A stretch of DNA of 64,000 bases from Ectocarpus siliculosus. Its lineage: Eukaryota; Sar; Phaeophyceae; Ectocarpales; Ectocarpaceae. Every line of letters begins with the position of its first letter. Positions within the stretch are counted from its first letter, which is position 1. The notes beneath the pieces were generated by a model. It saw only the letters and a program-made list of their open reading frames with translations, was not told the origin of the DNA and did no database searches. The stretch covers positions 334,524 through 398,523 of the forward strand of contig FN648136.1 of NCBI GenBank assembly GCA_000310025.1. Direction: 5' to 3'. Positions 46,101 through 57,411 of this stretch are shown in pieces. The translations under genes were made by a program, and so were the position numbers.

Positions 46101-49100
46101 CTCGGAGAGAAACTTCTCGATATCTGTCCACGAAATCAAAACATTGCGGTGGTGCCAGACAAAATATGCGATTCGTCGTAGCAAAGTTCGTACGTAGGAA
46201 GAGAGGGTACTCCTGGCCTTCGAAATAGGCTACTCTAATTCATCGTCTCACATCTCCCTCGGAAAGACTAGTCTAGACATCCATGTCGGCAGGACAACCG
46301 TAGCAAATCTGGCAAGGTACATGTACCGAAGATATCGAAACAGGGGTGCACGCAGCAAGCAACGCTGCAGACGAAACTGCAAAAGTTCGCACCTGCGTGT
46401 TGCGCTTTGCTGAAACCATCAAGCCGCACCGGCCGGGCGTCGCGCTTCATGAACAGTCGGAGATGACAGTACGCCGCATATTGCGCCCACGTCGCATGAG
46501 AAACGTCGAGCCATTTCACCTTCTTCGAGCTGAACAACCGGATAGGTGGAGGGAAAAGAGACCAATGAGTACAAACATAAACATACCAACAACGGTTGTG
46601 GAGAGTACGTGGGGAGATGGGGCAGAGGGGGCTTCCTGAAGGCACGAGGCGGGTCAAGGCCAAGAAAAACATGCTTGCGATTTTCTGTGGTACTCGCCTT
46701 GCCTTGGTGGCGATATCGCAGGGCGGCCTAAACAAGTGTCCACACATGGTGTTTTATCTAAGTACGACGCTATGCATGCTACTTGACAAGTTGGGCAAAA
46801 AAAGATGCGACACTATTGTATTGCTATGAACGGAAGTGTTGGTATTGTACGCAGACATATCATACTTTCGGAGTACGAAGCACCCTATTTCAAACTAGAG
46901 GGGGTCCCTGTTTTAGGGCCGGTATGTGCCCAGAAAATTCACCGGCACTATACCGGAGCGGCACTATTCAAACTACTGACGATGACTTGGAAATTCAGAG
47001 TGTGCCCGCCGAAAACACCGGCACTATACCGGGCATTGGCACCATTCACCCGGCACTGCATAGTATTTAGGGAGAGAACTACAGGGGATGTATTGTAAAA
47101 TGTACGTTACCTATACAGATGTTTTTGTACTTAGCACCAGCTGGCATCACTGATATAAATCATCAGTGTAAAGACTTACAAATACTCGAAATAAGTCCAG
47201 TACCCAGCCGGTTTTCCTCCACTCACTGAAAAGACTCCAACACATCCCGTTCGACTGTGGGTATATCTCGAATGGGTAGTCTCTCTGTGCGTGTATTTAT
47301 TTTTCCCCAAGTTTAGACAGAGGCCTCCTCTGATTGATACAATAAAAATCGTGGCAGACATTCAGGTATTTGGGTGGGCATTTTAAGGGCGCGGGGGGGA
47401 TCGCAGTACTTCCTCTTAAAAAAAACAGGAAACGCCTGGAAACGCCTGCATATCTCGGTTTTCCAAAGTCTAACTCCAGTACGAAACTACCATCGTAAAT
47501 TAACCGCCCGCAGCGGTCGCTTGTGTACAATGTTAGTAGCTGAGGTTGTACCCCTTGCGATACACTACAGACTAGCGGTCCGCGATTTTCCAAACGATCC
47601 TTCTATCATCGAGTTCGGTGAGCTACAAGCTATTATAGATTTTTGAAGCTCCTGTGCGGTCCAATATTGAAACGCTTCAAGCACACGGCGAACATGAATC
47701 ACCGCCTATGTGAGTGTATGGGGCCGCGAACTTCAGCGCAGCTCTTCCCTCACATATCCAGCTGGTCGCCATTGTCGATTTGAATGCCTAGGGTCATGTA
47801 TATGCATGTCCAGCCTTTACGGAAAGGTGCTTGAAGCGTTTCAAAATTGGACCGCACAGCAGCTTCAAAAATCTAGCTTGTAAGCTCACCGAACTCGATG
47901 ATAGAAGGATCGTTTGGAAAATCGCGGACCGCTACTCTGTAGTGTATCGCAAGGGGTACAACCTCAGCTACTAACCATTGTACACAAGCGACCGCTGCGG
48001 GCGGTTAATTTACGATGGTAGTTTCGTACTGGAGTTAGACTTTGGAAAACCGAGATATGCAGGCGTTTCCTGGATTTTTCCAGGGTACACCTCGGTACCG
48101 CTTTTTGTTGGCGGACACAGGCGGGGCTGTTCACCAATGTGGCGGTACTTTCCTTCGGCGGTACTCGGTACTGCTGAAGTTCGGCGGTACTTTTTCTGGC
48201 GGTACTGAAAAATGGCGGTTCTCTTCGGCGGTTCCCGGAACCGCCAAATACGGGGTTTGTACGTTTGGGCGAAGTCATGACCACGGTCTGCACGTGAATG
48301 CACGGTCATCAAATATGCTGATACTCTTCTGGCGGCAACGAAACACGCTGGGTTTGCCTTCGGCGTGCTCGCTACTACCGAAATATGACGGTACCTGCTC
48401 TCTGACGCTAATTAGTGCAACAAGATGTACTATACGGCGGTATTTTTGGCGGTTTACGCACTCAATTTTTCGGCGGAAACGCGTCCGGCGGTTGGCGGTA
48501 CTGCCTGAACTTGGCGGTAATTATCGCCGGTACCGGGACCGCCAAAAAACCGCCGTTGTTGGGCGGGAAAAAACGGCGGGAATGGTACCGAGGTGTACCC
48601 TGGATTTTTCAGAGGAGGTACGGCGATCCCCCCCGCGCCCTTAAACTTTTCGTATCTGGTCCGGCACAAGGTTCACATTGATTTTGAATTTCAGGTGGGT
48701 GGTATTCGCTGCTGCTACTCGTGTCACTGTGTATAGTAGTTTTAACAAGATCCAGGTGATGCACACCGTCGTACAAGGAAGAAATGCTCGTGTTAGAATA
48801 CCCATACACCGGACTATGCTGTAGGGATAACCAGAGAGGACGTCTAGCTAAATGACATGCGATCGCGCCGTAGAGCTGGGTGTAATTCGTATTTGCAGCA
48901 GTTCATCGTCGAATGCGGCGGTTCGTTGAGATGGGTCACGCCAAGTGCAGATTACGTTTCGTTTGCGGTGGGAACGGCTACTAAAGGCTGAATTCATTGC
49001 TATTTTTTAGTGTAATACTCAGCAACCCGTCTTACAGGACGCCTGTCTGACGGAGAAGGCTGAACCAGGATCGCATCCACAATATTTCAACTTAAACTCT

Positions 49101-49249
49101 CGTTGCTATCTGTCTCCTCTCTCCCTCCTGACTACTGTATGTATATTGCCTTGCCTTGATTTGTCGTCTGATGTCCAGTTTAGCTCTTCAGCGGTAAGCT
49201 GCAGGTTTCCAAGACTGTAGCCTTGAACTCCAATCTTACTGAAGTTCAT
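40166..49249 (-). CDS. SSRP1: FACT complex subunit SSRP1 (HMG-box histone chaperone)
   Basis: Fourteen exons: 49249-49155, 46529-46393, 46123-45967, 45198-45084, 44880-44794, 44104-43975, 43759-43609, 43229-43122, 42637-42514, 42403-42317, 41990-41748, 41540-41364, 41057-40935 and 40393-40166. They sum to 1962 nt (653 aa) with every junction in phase. Order of domains: POB3-like/PH N-domain (MNFSKIGVQGYSLGNLQL), SSRP1 tandem PH region (LFDLNIKDVSQC, FPRGRYSVEMYSHFMRMHG, YVAFVISLDKPIRQGQQKY, GYLYPLNKSFIFIHKP), acidic segment (EDEESEDDADY, about 479-520), Lys-rich linker and an HMG box split over the last two exons (DAPKGAMSAFMQFSQANRAQ; EISKVLGEKWGKLDE). It acts with SPT16 on nucleosomes in transcription and replication. 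Intron 1 has a GC donor and nested transposons; intron 5 holds a MITE. The start is chosen by homology. Confidence 0.96.
44235..44440. mobile_element. MITE in SSRP1 intron 5, second family copy
   Basis: The ends match the MITE at 29235-29455 (right end GTGTTATCTTGTGTCGTATA then CGGTA). The middle (CACGAAGAGGATACATAAAC) is inverted relative to that copy. The left end is eroded. It is confined to the intron between exons 44880-44794 and 44104-43975. Confidence 0.8.
47383..48644. mobile_element. Foldback element with about 290-bp inverted arms, TTAA-flanked, in SSRP1 intron 1
   Basis: The left arm (47387-47684) and right arm (from 47827 to 48640) are inverted copies separated by a 142-bp loop. 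The ends are GGGCGCGGGGGGGATCGC and its complement. TTAA occurs immediately outside both ends (47383-47386 and 48641-48644), a piggyBac-type duplication, although the terminal GGG differs from the usual CCC. The right arm is interrupted by the nested element at 48081-48602; removing it restores arm pairing. The original length was about 724 bp. No transposase is encoded. Confidence 0.85.
48073..48610. mobile_element. hAT-like MITE nested in the foldback element
   Basis: The element spans 48081-48602 and begins CAGGGTACACCTCGGTACC; its exact complement forms the other end, a 19-bp terminal repeat. Identical 8-base flanks GATTTTTC (48073-48080 and 48603-48610) are the target duplication, typical of hAT elements. 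The interior is built of GGCGGTACT-type repeats. It is non-coding. Confidence 0.9.
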
Positions 49250-49546
49250 CGCTACCCCTGTCTCTATCTCCGTCTTGCCCGCTAGCTGATGCGGAATGAG
49301 CTGTGTGCTTTTGCTTGAGTGTGGGCGCTCAGCCTCAAATGATATACACCCCCGCCTATTTTGATGCCGACGGCGGAGCCCCCTTCTCAATTAACAATTA
49401 GTTTGATTTTGTCGATGTCGAGTTGGTGACCACCCCCACAGCCCACCATCCTCGTAGCGTGTGAGACGTGCCTCTCTCTCTCTCTCACCGTCTACACCCA
49501 GAGATATAGATTTGTGGAAGAGGGCGTCGAGGGACCGAGAGAAAGC
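49250..49546. promoter_or_regulatory. Shared divergent promoter of SSRP1 and FEN1
   Basis: The two start codons are 297 bp apart on opposite strands, so both 5' UTRs and core promoters must lie here. A pure CT tract of 15 bases occurs at 49472-49486, on the FEN1 side. I see no obvious TATA box. Co-regulation of the two replication/chromatin genes is inference. Confidence 0.75.
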
Positions 49547-52500
49547 ATGGGGATTCATGGATTGACGAAGCTCTTGTCGGACGAGGCACCAAACTGCATG
49601 AAGGAGGTCGACCTAGACTCTCTGACAGGGCGCAAAGTGGCGGTCGATGCCTCCATGGCCATGTACCAGTTCTTGGTAAGGCATCAATACGTAGGTGTTG
49701 TTCTTCCCAATGTTCCAAATTCCGTGGGTTGTGGAATGTTGTTTCAATGCCCTCCTTGTTTGTTAGACTATATACTGCTGTAAATTGCTGTGCTGTCTGC
49801 TTTAGTCTATGTCTCCCCGTAGATTTTTTGAATTTGAATTTTGTTCGTGTTCGCGCGCCGGCGTTTTTTGCATACTTGAAATCAACCTGGTGGCTGCTGT
49901 TTGCAAAAGATCGCCGTTCGTTCCGGAGGAGAAGGCCAGTCACAGATGCTCACCAACGAGGCCGGCGAGGTGACGTCTCACATCCAAGGCATGTTCAATC
50001 GGACGATTCGGATGCTCTCCAAGGGCGTGAAGCCCTGCTACATTTTCGATGGGAAGCCTCCGCAGCTCAAGGGCGGGGAGGTACGCATCAAATCAAGTTC
50101 CGGACCGCGTGGTGGTGGTGCTGTACTCCAGTTTGAGCGTATTTTTGTTGTTTTGTTGTGGTTGCTCCCGTTCGCCCCGCCAGGAACTGCTACTGTCTTG
50201 GCATATACAGACACATCTGCGTTGTGGAATTCATACGTGCAATCCTTTTGACGAACTCGTATCTATCCGACATAAGATAGGTCATTTTTCCTTGGCGCTC
50301 CATCATGACAAGGTAGTCTTCTACTATTTGTCTTACACTTCGAAGTGTTACTCGCACGATGCGTGCATTCCCACGTGTCGCCTGTCCTTCCAGTTGGCAA
50401 CATGCGCAGCTTTACCTCAATGTATGTAGACGATGTGGTAAATATCTATATACTGTGTGAAGGTTTTTCCAAGAGGGACTACTACTGCATGCAGTCTGTG
50501 AGTGTATGCGCGAACCCAAACCTGGTCGCGAAGTATCTTCGCACCCGCACTTGCAATAACGCAGCAACAGTATTCTTTCAAAATCATTTTTTTCGACAAA
50601 AAACAAATGGGCTTCACTTCGTTTTTCGAACCCACACGCTGTGCCAAACTGCTTCTTCAAAACGCTGTGCACCCTGTACTTCGAATACAGCAGTGTGGTT
50701 TGTCAGGACGATGCAATCATCGCTGGGGTGTTTGTCGGTGCTTTCAGCTTGCTGCTGCCGAACTCATTTACACACACCTCAACACGATGCTCGTTGTTTC
50801 CCGGTGTCTGACTGCGGCGCCGTGGTCAAGATCCTTGAAAGGTTGAAACTCAAAAGGGACTTTCGATAAGACTATTGGTACTTGGAAAGTCGGTAGCCAG
50901 CTTCCAACTGGTTGTACCTTACTTTTGGCAGTCTTTCTTGTTGCACTTGCTTTGCTCCACTCCGTTAGCTTGCGAAGCGGACGGCCAAGCGCGCCAAGGC
51001 TGAGGCGGAGCTGAAGGTGGCTACCGAGGCGGACGACAAGAACGATGTTGACAAGTTTTCTAAACGTCTGGTTAGGGTCACGCGGGATCACAACGAGGAC
51101 TGCAAGAAATTGCTCAGCCTGATGGGTGTTCCAGTGGTGACTGTGAGTACGTACCCGTGTGTAGCTTGTTGTATTTCGTCCTCGGGAAATTACATGGCTA
51201 TGGTTACGACGAGGATGCAATCTGATGTCGTCGACTGCTGCCATATTCGATTAATTTTGTGCTTTTCCCGATTTTGTGATTTTCTCGCAGGCTCCTTCTG
51301 AAGCTGAGGCGCAGTGCGCTGCTCTGGCTCGGGAGGGAGTTGTGTACGGCACCGCCACGGAAGATATGGACGCGCTCACATTTCAAACTCCCAAGTTGCT
51401 GCGCCGCATGACTTTTTCCGGTTCCAACCAGCCAATTCTGGAGGTGGACTACCAGAAGCTTCTCCAGGTCAGTCGAGATTATGTGCTCCTTTTGGGCGAT
51501 CTTTTCCCGATCCCTGTGCTCATGCCTGCTCTCCTATTCTCATGAGATGCATGACCATAACATTCGCAAATATGTGAAATCGTTCACCGACCCGTTGTCT
51601 ACGCGACGGTCAACAAATATCTGCAGGGGTTGGAGCTCTCCCACGAAAAGTTTGTTGACCTCTGCGTCCTCTGTGGTTGTGACTACACTGGATCGATCAA
51701 AGGGATCGGCCCAAAGAAAGCGCTTGCTCTTGTTCGTCAGGTGAGGAACCACGTACGTAGTACCTTGTGAACTTGTCCGGGTCCAGGAGGCCACCGTGAT
51801 GCCAATCGATCATTGTGGCGTCGCGGTAGCAGGAACGAAACCCACAACAAGCCAAATTGAACCAGATGAACCAAAATGTTTAGTAGCAGTCGCACAGGAG
51901 ATGCTCAGTCGCTGGCGCTGGCTTGATGGGACTAAAGCAGATGGACTGGCAATGGAAGAGTTGTCGGCATAAGGTTCTCGTGTGGCATTGATTTTGACAT
52001 GAAAACTTTATTGGGATATGCATCAGGGTTAGGGTTAGGGTGGTGTCGTATTCCTTTTTTGGGTAAGTTAGCCTGTGACCACGAGAATCGACCCTGCCAA
52101 GTGTTAGACTAGTGAGGACAGAAGAAGGTACTGGACAGAGAGAACGGAACGGTTTATTGTGAAGACAACAACAACATATGCGTATCATGGATGACACGAG
52201 TCCCAAACCCGCCGTTGCTGCAGTTTGCTACCTTTTCAACCACATGTGATCGATTCTTCGACAATCAGTGTGCCCCAAGCCCTGACGCTTCGAGAACTCC
52301 CAACCTCATTCGGCTTTTTCCTTTTTCAGCATGGCACCATCGAGGAGATCATCAAGCACCTTGACGCCAAGAAGTACCCAGTACCCGACGATTGGTTGGA
52401 GCCCGCTGAGAGGGCCGAGAGGCGCAAGCAGGCAAGGCAGGAGGCAAAGGCAAGGAAGGAGGCCCGCGCGAAGGAAGAGGCCAAGGTGAAGGCTGAGACC

Positions 52501-53730
52501 GCCAATCCTGAGGCTGTGAGCGAGGAAGACGTGCAACAGAAGGAGGGCGACTCCGACAGTGACAAGGCGAAGGCTGACACGCCGGACCACGGGGTCAGCG
52601 TTGCCAAGGAAGCCGCAGATGTCTCCGCGAAACGCGAGCGAGAAACGGAAGATGCCGCAGAGAGCGAACAAGAGATGGACGACACCCCTCCAATGTACCG
52701 TCAAGCCAGAGGACTGTTCCTCAAGCCTGAGGTAAGGTGTTCTACCTCGCTACCTCTCCCATGCTACCAATAGCCGTGGCAACCTTAATCGTCCTGGATA
52801 GATTCTACTTCTACCACGGCTCTGCAGGTCTTTCTTTGATGCAACTAAGTCAGAAATAATTGACCAAGTTGCAGGTGGAACCAGCCGGGGAGTACAAGCT
52901 GAAGTGGACCGACCCTGACGAGCCGGGACTGATCAAGTTCCTCGTTGAAGAAAAGGGGTGCGTACCACGACCTCACAACATCGTCTCCCTATTATAAGCG
53001 GTTGCTTGGTTGGACTTTGGGTTTTCACTAACTTGTTCAAGACGGTGCTCGAGGCTTGTACGCACTCAAGAAAAGGAGGATCTTCATAATTGCCCCAATT
53101 GTTTGCAGTAGTCGAGCGAACGTACGTTTCCTGCATCCGTGTCCATGGCTATGGAAATACACGCAGCACGCCTGGGGTAAGCATCATGAAGGCGGGTGCC
53201 ATCGCATGTCAAGGGGATTATCGGGGGTGTGGAAAGTGATGCGATGCTCACCAGTTTGGAAACTAGTGTGTTTTCACCATTGGTTCCCTTCGAGAAAAGG
53301 GTGCCGAAACCTTGTGGTCACCCAGGTCGTGCTTGAAAGATGTTCTGATCCGCTTGCAACAGGTTCAACGCTGAACGCGTAGCGTCCGGCATTGTTAAGC
53401 TCAAGGGCGCACGGAAGAACGTGTCGCAGAAGCGGATGGACAGGTGAACAAGTGATTTCGTGATCCTGTGGTGTGTAGATACGTGATGAGATCTGTTCAA
53501 TCACCAGATGCATTGAAATGTGATGTGGACAAGCGATTTACCGTCCGGTGTGAAGCTTCTGATTCAGTGAACGAAGGCAATGCCGGTAGCTCGCTCACGG
53601 AACAACATCCCGCAACTTTCCCTCTCACAGCTTTTTCAGCGTCATCCCCAACCCGAATGCTGGTGCCAAGAAGCCCGCCCCGAAAGCTAAAGCTGGGGCG
53701 AAAGGGAAGGCCGGGGGAAAGAAGCGGTAG
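49547..53730 (+). CDS. FEN1: Flap endonuclease 1
   Basis: Nine exons: 49547-49675, 49910-50080, 50969-51142, 51291-51467, 51627-51740, 52330-52731, 52875-52957, 53363-53443 and 53631-53730. They give 1431 nt (476 aa), all in phase. The enzyme removes 5' flaps during Okazaki-fragment maturation and long-patch base-excision repair. Metal-binding residues are present: Asp34 ([10 protein letters not shown]), Asp90 (YIFDGKPP), Glu162 and Glu164 ([10 protein letters not shown]), Asp183 and Asp185 ([11 protein letters not shown]), Asp236 ([17 protein letters not shown], also the helix-hairpin-helix start). A PCNA-binding PIP box, QKRMDSFF, lies at 439-446, before a Lys/Ala-rich tail. Human FEN1 has 380 residues; the extra length is mostly a charged insertion at about 283-376 in exon 6. 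Intron 5 contains a TTAGGG tract and a dispersed repeat. Confidence 0.97.
52026..52175 (+). repeat. TTAGGG tract and dispersed repeat in FEN1 intron 5
   Basis: GGGTTAGGGTTAGGG (52026-52040) is followed 15 bases later by a repeat matching 18945-19077 (GGGTAAGTTAGCCTGTGACC to GGAACGGTTTATTGTGAAG). The repeat may be an LTR fragment; the telomere-type units are too few for a former chromosome end. Confidence 0.7.
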
Positions 53731-55246
53731 AGAGAGTGAGCGGAGCTCCAAGATCGACCTCAGCACAACCAAGAGACACTACGAACTACGAACGAATATG
53801 CCGAGGTCAACAATACCGCAGCCTGCGGTCTGTCTGCTGTCCATGAATGAAAGATGGGCATCAGCAACGACGGCTGAAGAAAGGTCGATTTGAGATGTTT
53901 CGGGTTCCACGGAGAAGTGTGTGGCGGGAAGCTTTCGGTTTCAGCGAGGTTTCGAGGAAGTCCCCGAGATTTTCTCTTAAAATCAAACCAGGATCTAAGG
54001 AGCCCCCTTGGTGGAGCATTGTGAAAAATATTGTAGGTGCAGTCGTTCCAGAGACCAGATGGCCACGACAGAGTGCATCTTGTTGGATACAACAGAATGG
54101 TGACCGTAAATCCAGACGCGGGGCGCTTCGCCCGCCCTGTCCTTTGTTGGGGGTACAGCCGTCCGCGTGCTTCGTAGATAATGTGGAGTATGCCACGTGG
54201 AAGGTACTGTGTATCAGAAGTGGTAGGCAAGAATTTTTCTACATTATTAAAGAGCAGGTGTTTGCCCGCATTTTGCCGGTGGTGAGTTACAAGTCCCCAT
54301 CTCCACACCATGGCTTAAGTGCGTCTACCAGTCACTGTGGGCATCGGGGATATGAGTTCTGTGTGAGAGAAAGACACAACACAGCTGTGTGGTGATGCGT
54401 GGACACAGCTCTCTTCGCAAAACCCCCGACAGAATGAAAGTACATCGAGAAATGGGTTCGGAGTCAGAACACAGTAGCATCTCATCCAATCAGCGTCGCG
54501 AATCTTAACAGTGACAGTACAGTAGATGCAGGGCGAGAAGGCGGTTGAAGCGGTCGTGACGGAGAGAGCGGTCCCCGTGTCGGCGCCACGGAAAGAGAGG
54601 TGATTGAGTTCCGCGTGCGGGCCGAAATCGTCTTGAGTTGAGAGTCGCCGAACACCCCACTCCTCTGTGACACGCCCAAAACTGAAAATTCATATGATCT
54701 ACAAGTACTTGCTTCTCGTGCAGCAGCAGCACAATGTCTAGGCCATAGCACCAAGGCTACCATCAACTGGCAGACTGCCCTAATGGGATCTTGCTTCAAA
54801 GCACAAGCTCCCGAAAATCCAACACTCGACAAAAAGATGGCAACAAGAGAGAGGAATTTCTTCTGAGGAAGTTCGATTTTGAGGCAATCCTCTCCCAAAG
54901 CGGAGCAGGATAGTTCGGGTTGAAGAAAACTCAAGCTGGCGTGACGTTACCCTCGAGTACACCGCACATTACCACCGAAACGTACAACAACCGGTTCCTT
55001 TTTTTTGTGCCCCAAGTTGCTCTTTTGGTGGCGCTCGCGCAACCAGGACGAACATCCCTCAAGCAACATCAGTCCTGCCGTTGGTTCTGAGTTGAACACA
55101 GAAGGGGGCAAGTATCGTGTATGAACATAGTGTTGGTGTTCCTTGGTTTCTTGAGGATTGGTGAGGCGTGGGGTATACTTCAGTTCATGAAACGAAGTGA
55201 AACCATTTGGTATCAACGAGAAAAATAATGAGGACGGTTGACACAC
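53731..55246. other. Convergent spacer between FEN1 and the TPR gene; possible 3' exon
   Basis: A 183-residue minus frame (54311-53760) and a 182-residue plus frame (53847-54395) overlap; neither has a domain. A minus-strand segment reading DCLKIELPQKKFLSLVA (near 54880) could be a further exon of the TPR gene, because a phase-compatible acceptor (TTTGGGAG) precedes it, but this is weak. Confidence 0.3.
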
Positions 55247-57368
55247 CTTGGATCCGACGCAAGCATTCAGCACGGCACATGCAGACCCGTAGGTGAAGGC
55301 GTATATTTCGAGTCTATAACGTGTACTCAGGCGACTGCACACTCGCGGAGAATGATCTCACCAGTGCAATACATGCAGCCCGACGCGAAGCTTCCTCGCT
55401 CTCCCTGTGGTTCCCCTGCTCACGGTGAACCTTTGGGTAGGAGGCAAAAAAACAACTGCTGTCATGTGGTGAACAATATAGTTGTCGGCTAGACAAAATG
55501 ATGGAACAGTGGGCGCGCTCACATCGCGATTGTGGCTTCAGCAGTGGAACACTACCGACACGGGCGCCAGGACTCGAGGTAGTCAGTCGAGTGGTGTCAT
55601 AAGGGTCAATTGAGTCCAAACGGAGACGGCGTTAGGTGTCGCCACTTCCCCCCACTGACTCACCTCTGCAATGCTGACCCAATTCTTGGAGTTCAACGGG
55701 TTAGCAACGGCCGCTCTATTGAAACAGCCCAGAGCCTCCTGCCACTTCTTATTGCTTTTAAACTGTTCGCCTTTCCTCCAAAAATCAAGTGAGGCCCGCT
55801 CGTCTTCATCCCTTCCGGGCATCGTCGACACTGGGCACCACGAGCATCCATCCTCACTGTCGTCTTCGACGACGGTCAACGCCACACCCGCATCTTCGTC
55901 AAGGCCCCGTTCTTCGAAGTTCTGCAGCAAGTCCCTTGCCTGATGCACGCATGGGGCCCGATGCGTTTGGCACGAAGCGGTGCGTGGTATGAAACATTCC
56001 GTTGATCGCATCTTTTCTAAAACGACCAATCACGAAGAAAGCACCAGCATAGCATACGCCAATCGCACCTGTTGACCTTACTGCTGTAGTAGTTAGCCTA
56101 TGTCGTTCGAATACACAAAAAACCCAGTGGGCGCGAGCGGGGGGAGAACGGCAACGCAAAGCAAACAATATATCCCGAGCTTTGCTTTTATCGATCGCCC
56201 TGAGTCGCCCCGGCCGATTCCAGACCTATGACATCTCTCTTTCGTTTAGTGATTACTCCATTTTTATGACGCGTCTACAAATAGGCCAATGGGGAGGTGG
56301 GGGGGGGGGGGCTGGAGAGCAGCAGACAGTGGTACAGGGTAGGTGGAGTTGGCAGCGGGCGGTGCAAAAAATGCGATAGAAGACACTTTGTGGCGCGTTC
56401 AAACGGATTTGGAAAGTGGCCATGATGGGTGATGTGAAAGCGGAGAACACGACCCTCGTGGAAAAACTATTCAAGCCCATACATCTCCCGAGGATCTGAG
56501 ATTGGTAGACTTGCTAATTAGTCAACAGGAATGCCTGAATCGAGCGGGGGGCTAGGCAGAGAGAATCTCCTTCTCAATGAATGACGTGACGTTCCGACGC
56601 TTGTGCTGAAATCACACGGAATGGACTGACCTCTCTGGCTTTGGTTGCTCTGTGGTCGTTTCTTTCACCAGGGATGAAAACCATGCGACAAAAGTATCGC
56701 GCTTTGAGATCATGTGTAGAAGCAGATTTTGGAGCTAACGCTACCAGCCCGCGTAGAGGGTCTGTGTGTTTTCATGCTGTTCACAGCAGTCTGTGACCCA
56801 GAACCCATTTCGGCACGTGGGTAGCCCGATACAGCGGCACCTTGGCGAGCGGAAGTGCCGATATAGCGGCAATGCACCCCTACATGTGTGACACGAAAGT
56901 TCCCAATACCGGATTACTGGCGTGCTCTCCCATTGAAGGGCGGCGATCCATAAATATCAAGCACCGCAGCCCCCTCTCTCCCACACACCAGCACACACAC
57001 TGCAATATGCGTTGGCTGCTTTCCGCCACGTGCTCCCACCCATCGATGCCAGCATGCGCAATTGAACACTTGTTTCACTGCCGTGTGCAACAGTGCAACG
57101 ATCCGGCCGTTACCCTGTTGTATCTTTCAGTCTGTGGTACTGCAGCTGTAGTATTGCAACATCGGCCCCCTGGTACCAAACAAAGTACCAAGTCGATGTG
57201 TGATCTTCTGACATCGTAATTCATTTTCGGTTCTACACGCGAGGCCCTCTTGGGGCCAGGTAGCCGGCGACCACGGAAGGACTCGCATCAGCTGGACCCA
57301 GCGGGTTTAGGTAGGTACATCAGCGCAGACCTGAATGCTTTCTATCTAGCTTGGAAGCGACGACGACG

Positions 57369-57411
<43 letters not shown>

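Noticed and set aside
52026-52040. TTAGGG tract as a former chromosome end
   Set aside because: Only two and a half units, inside an intact intron of FEN1; similar short tracts occur elsewhere in the window.
53760-54395. Overlapping 182-183 residue frames on both strands
   Set aside because: No domain, and neither strand shows codon or splice evidence. The fact that both strands are open argues for composition.
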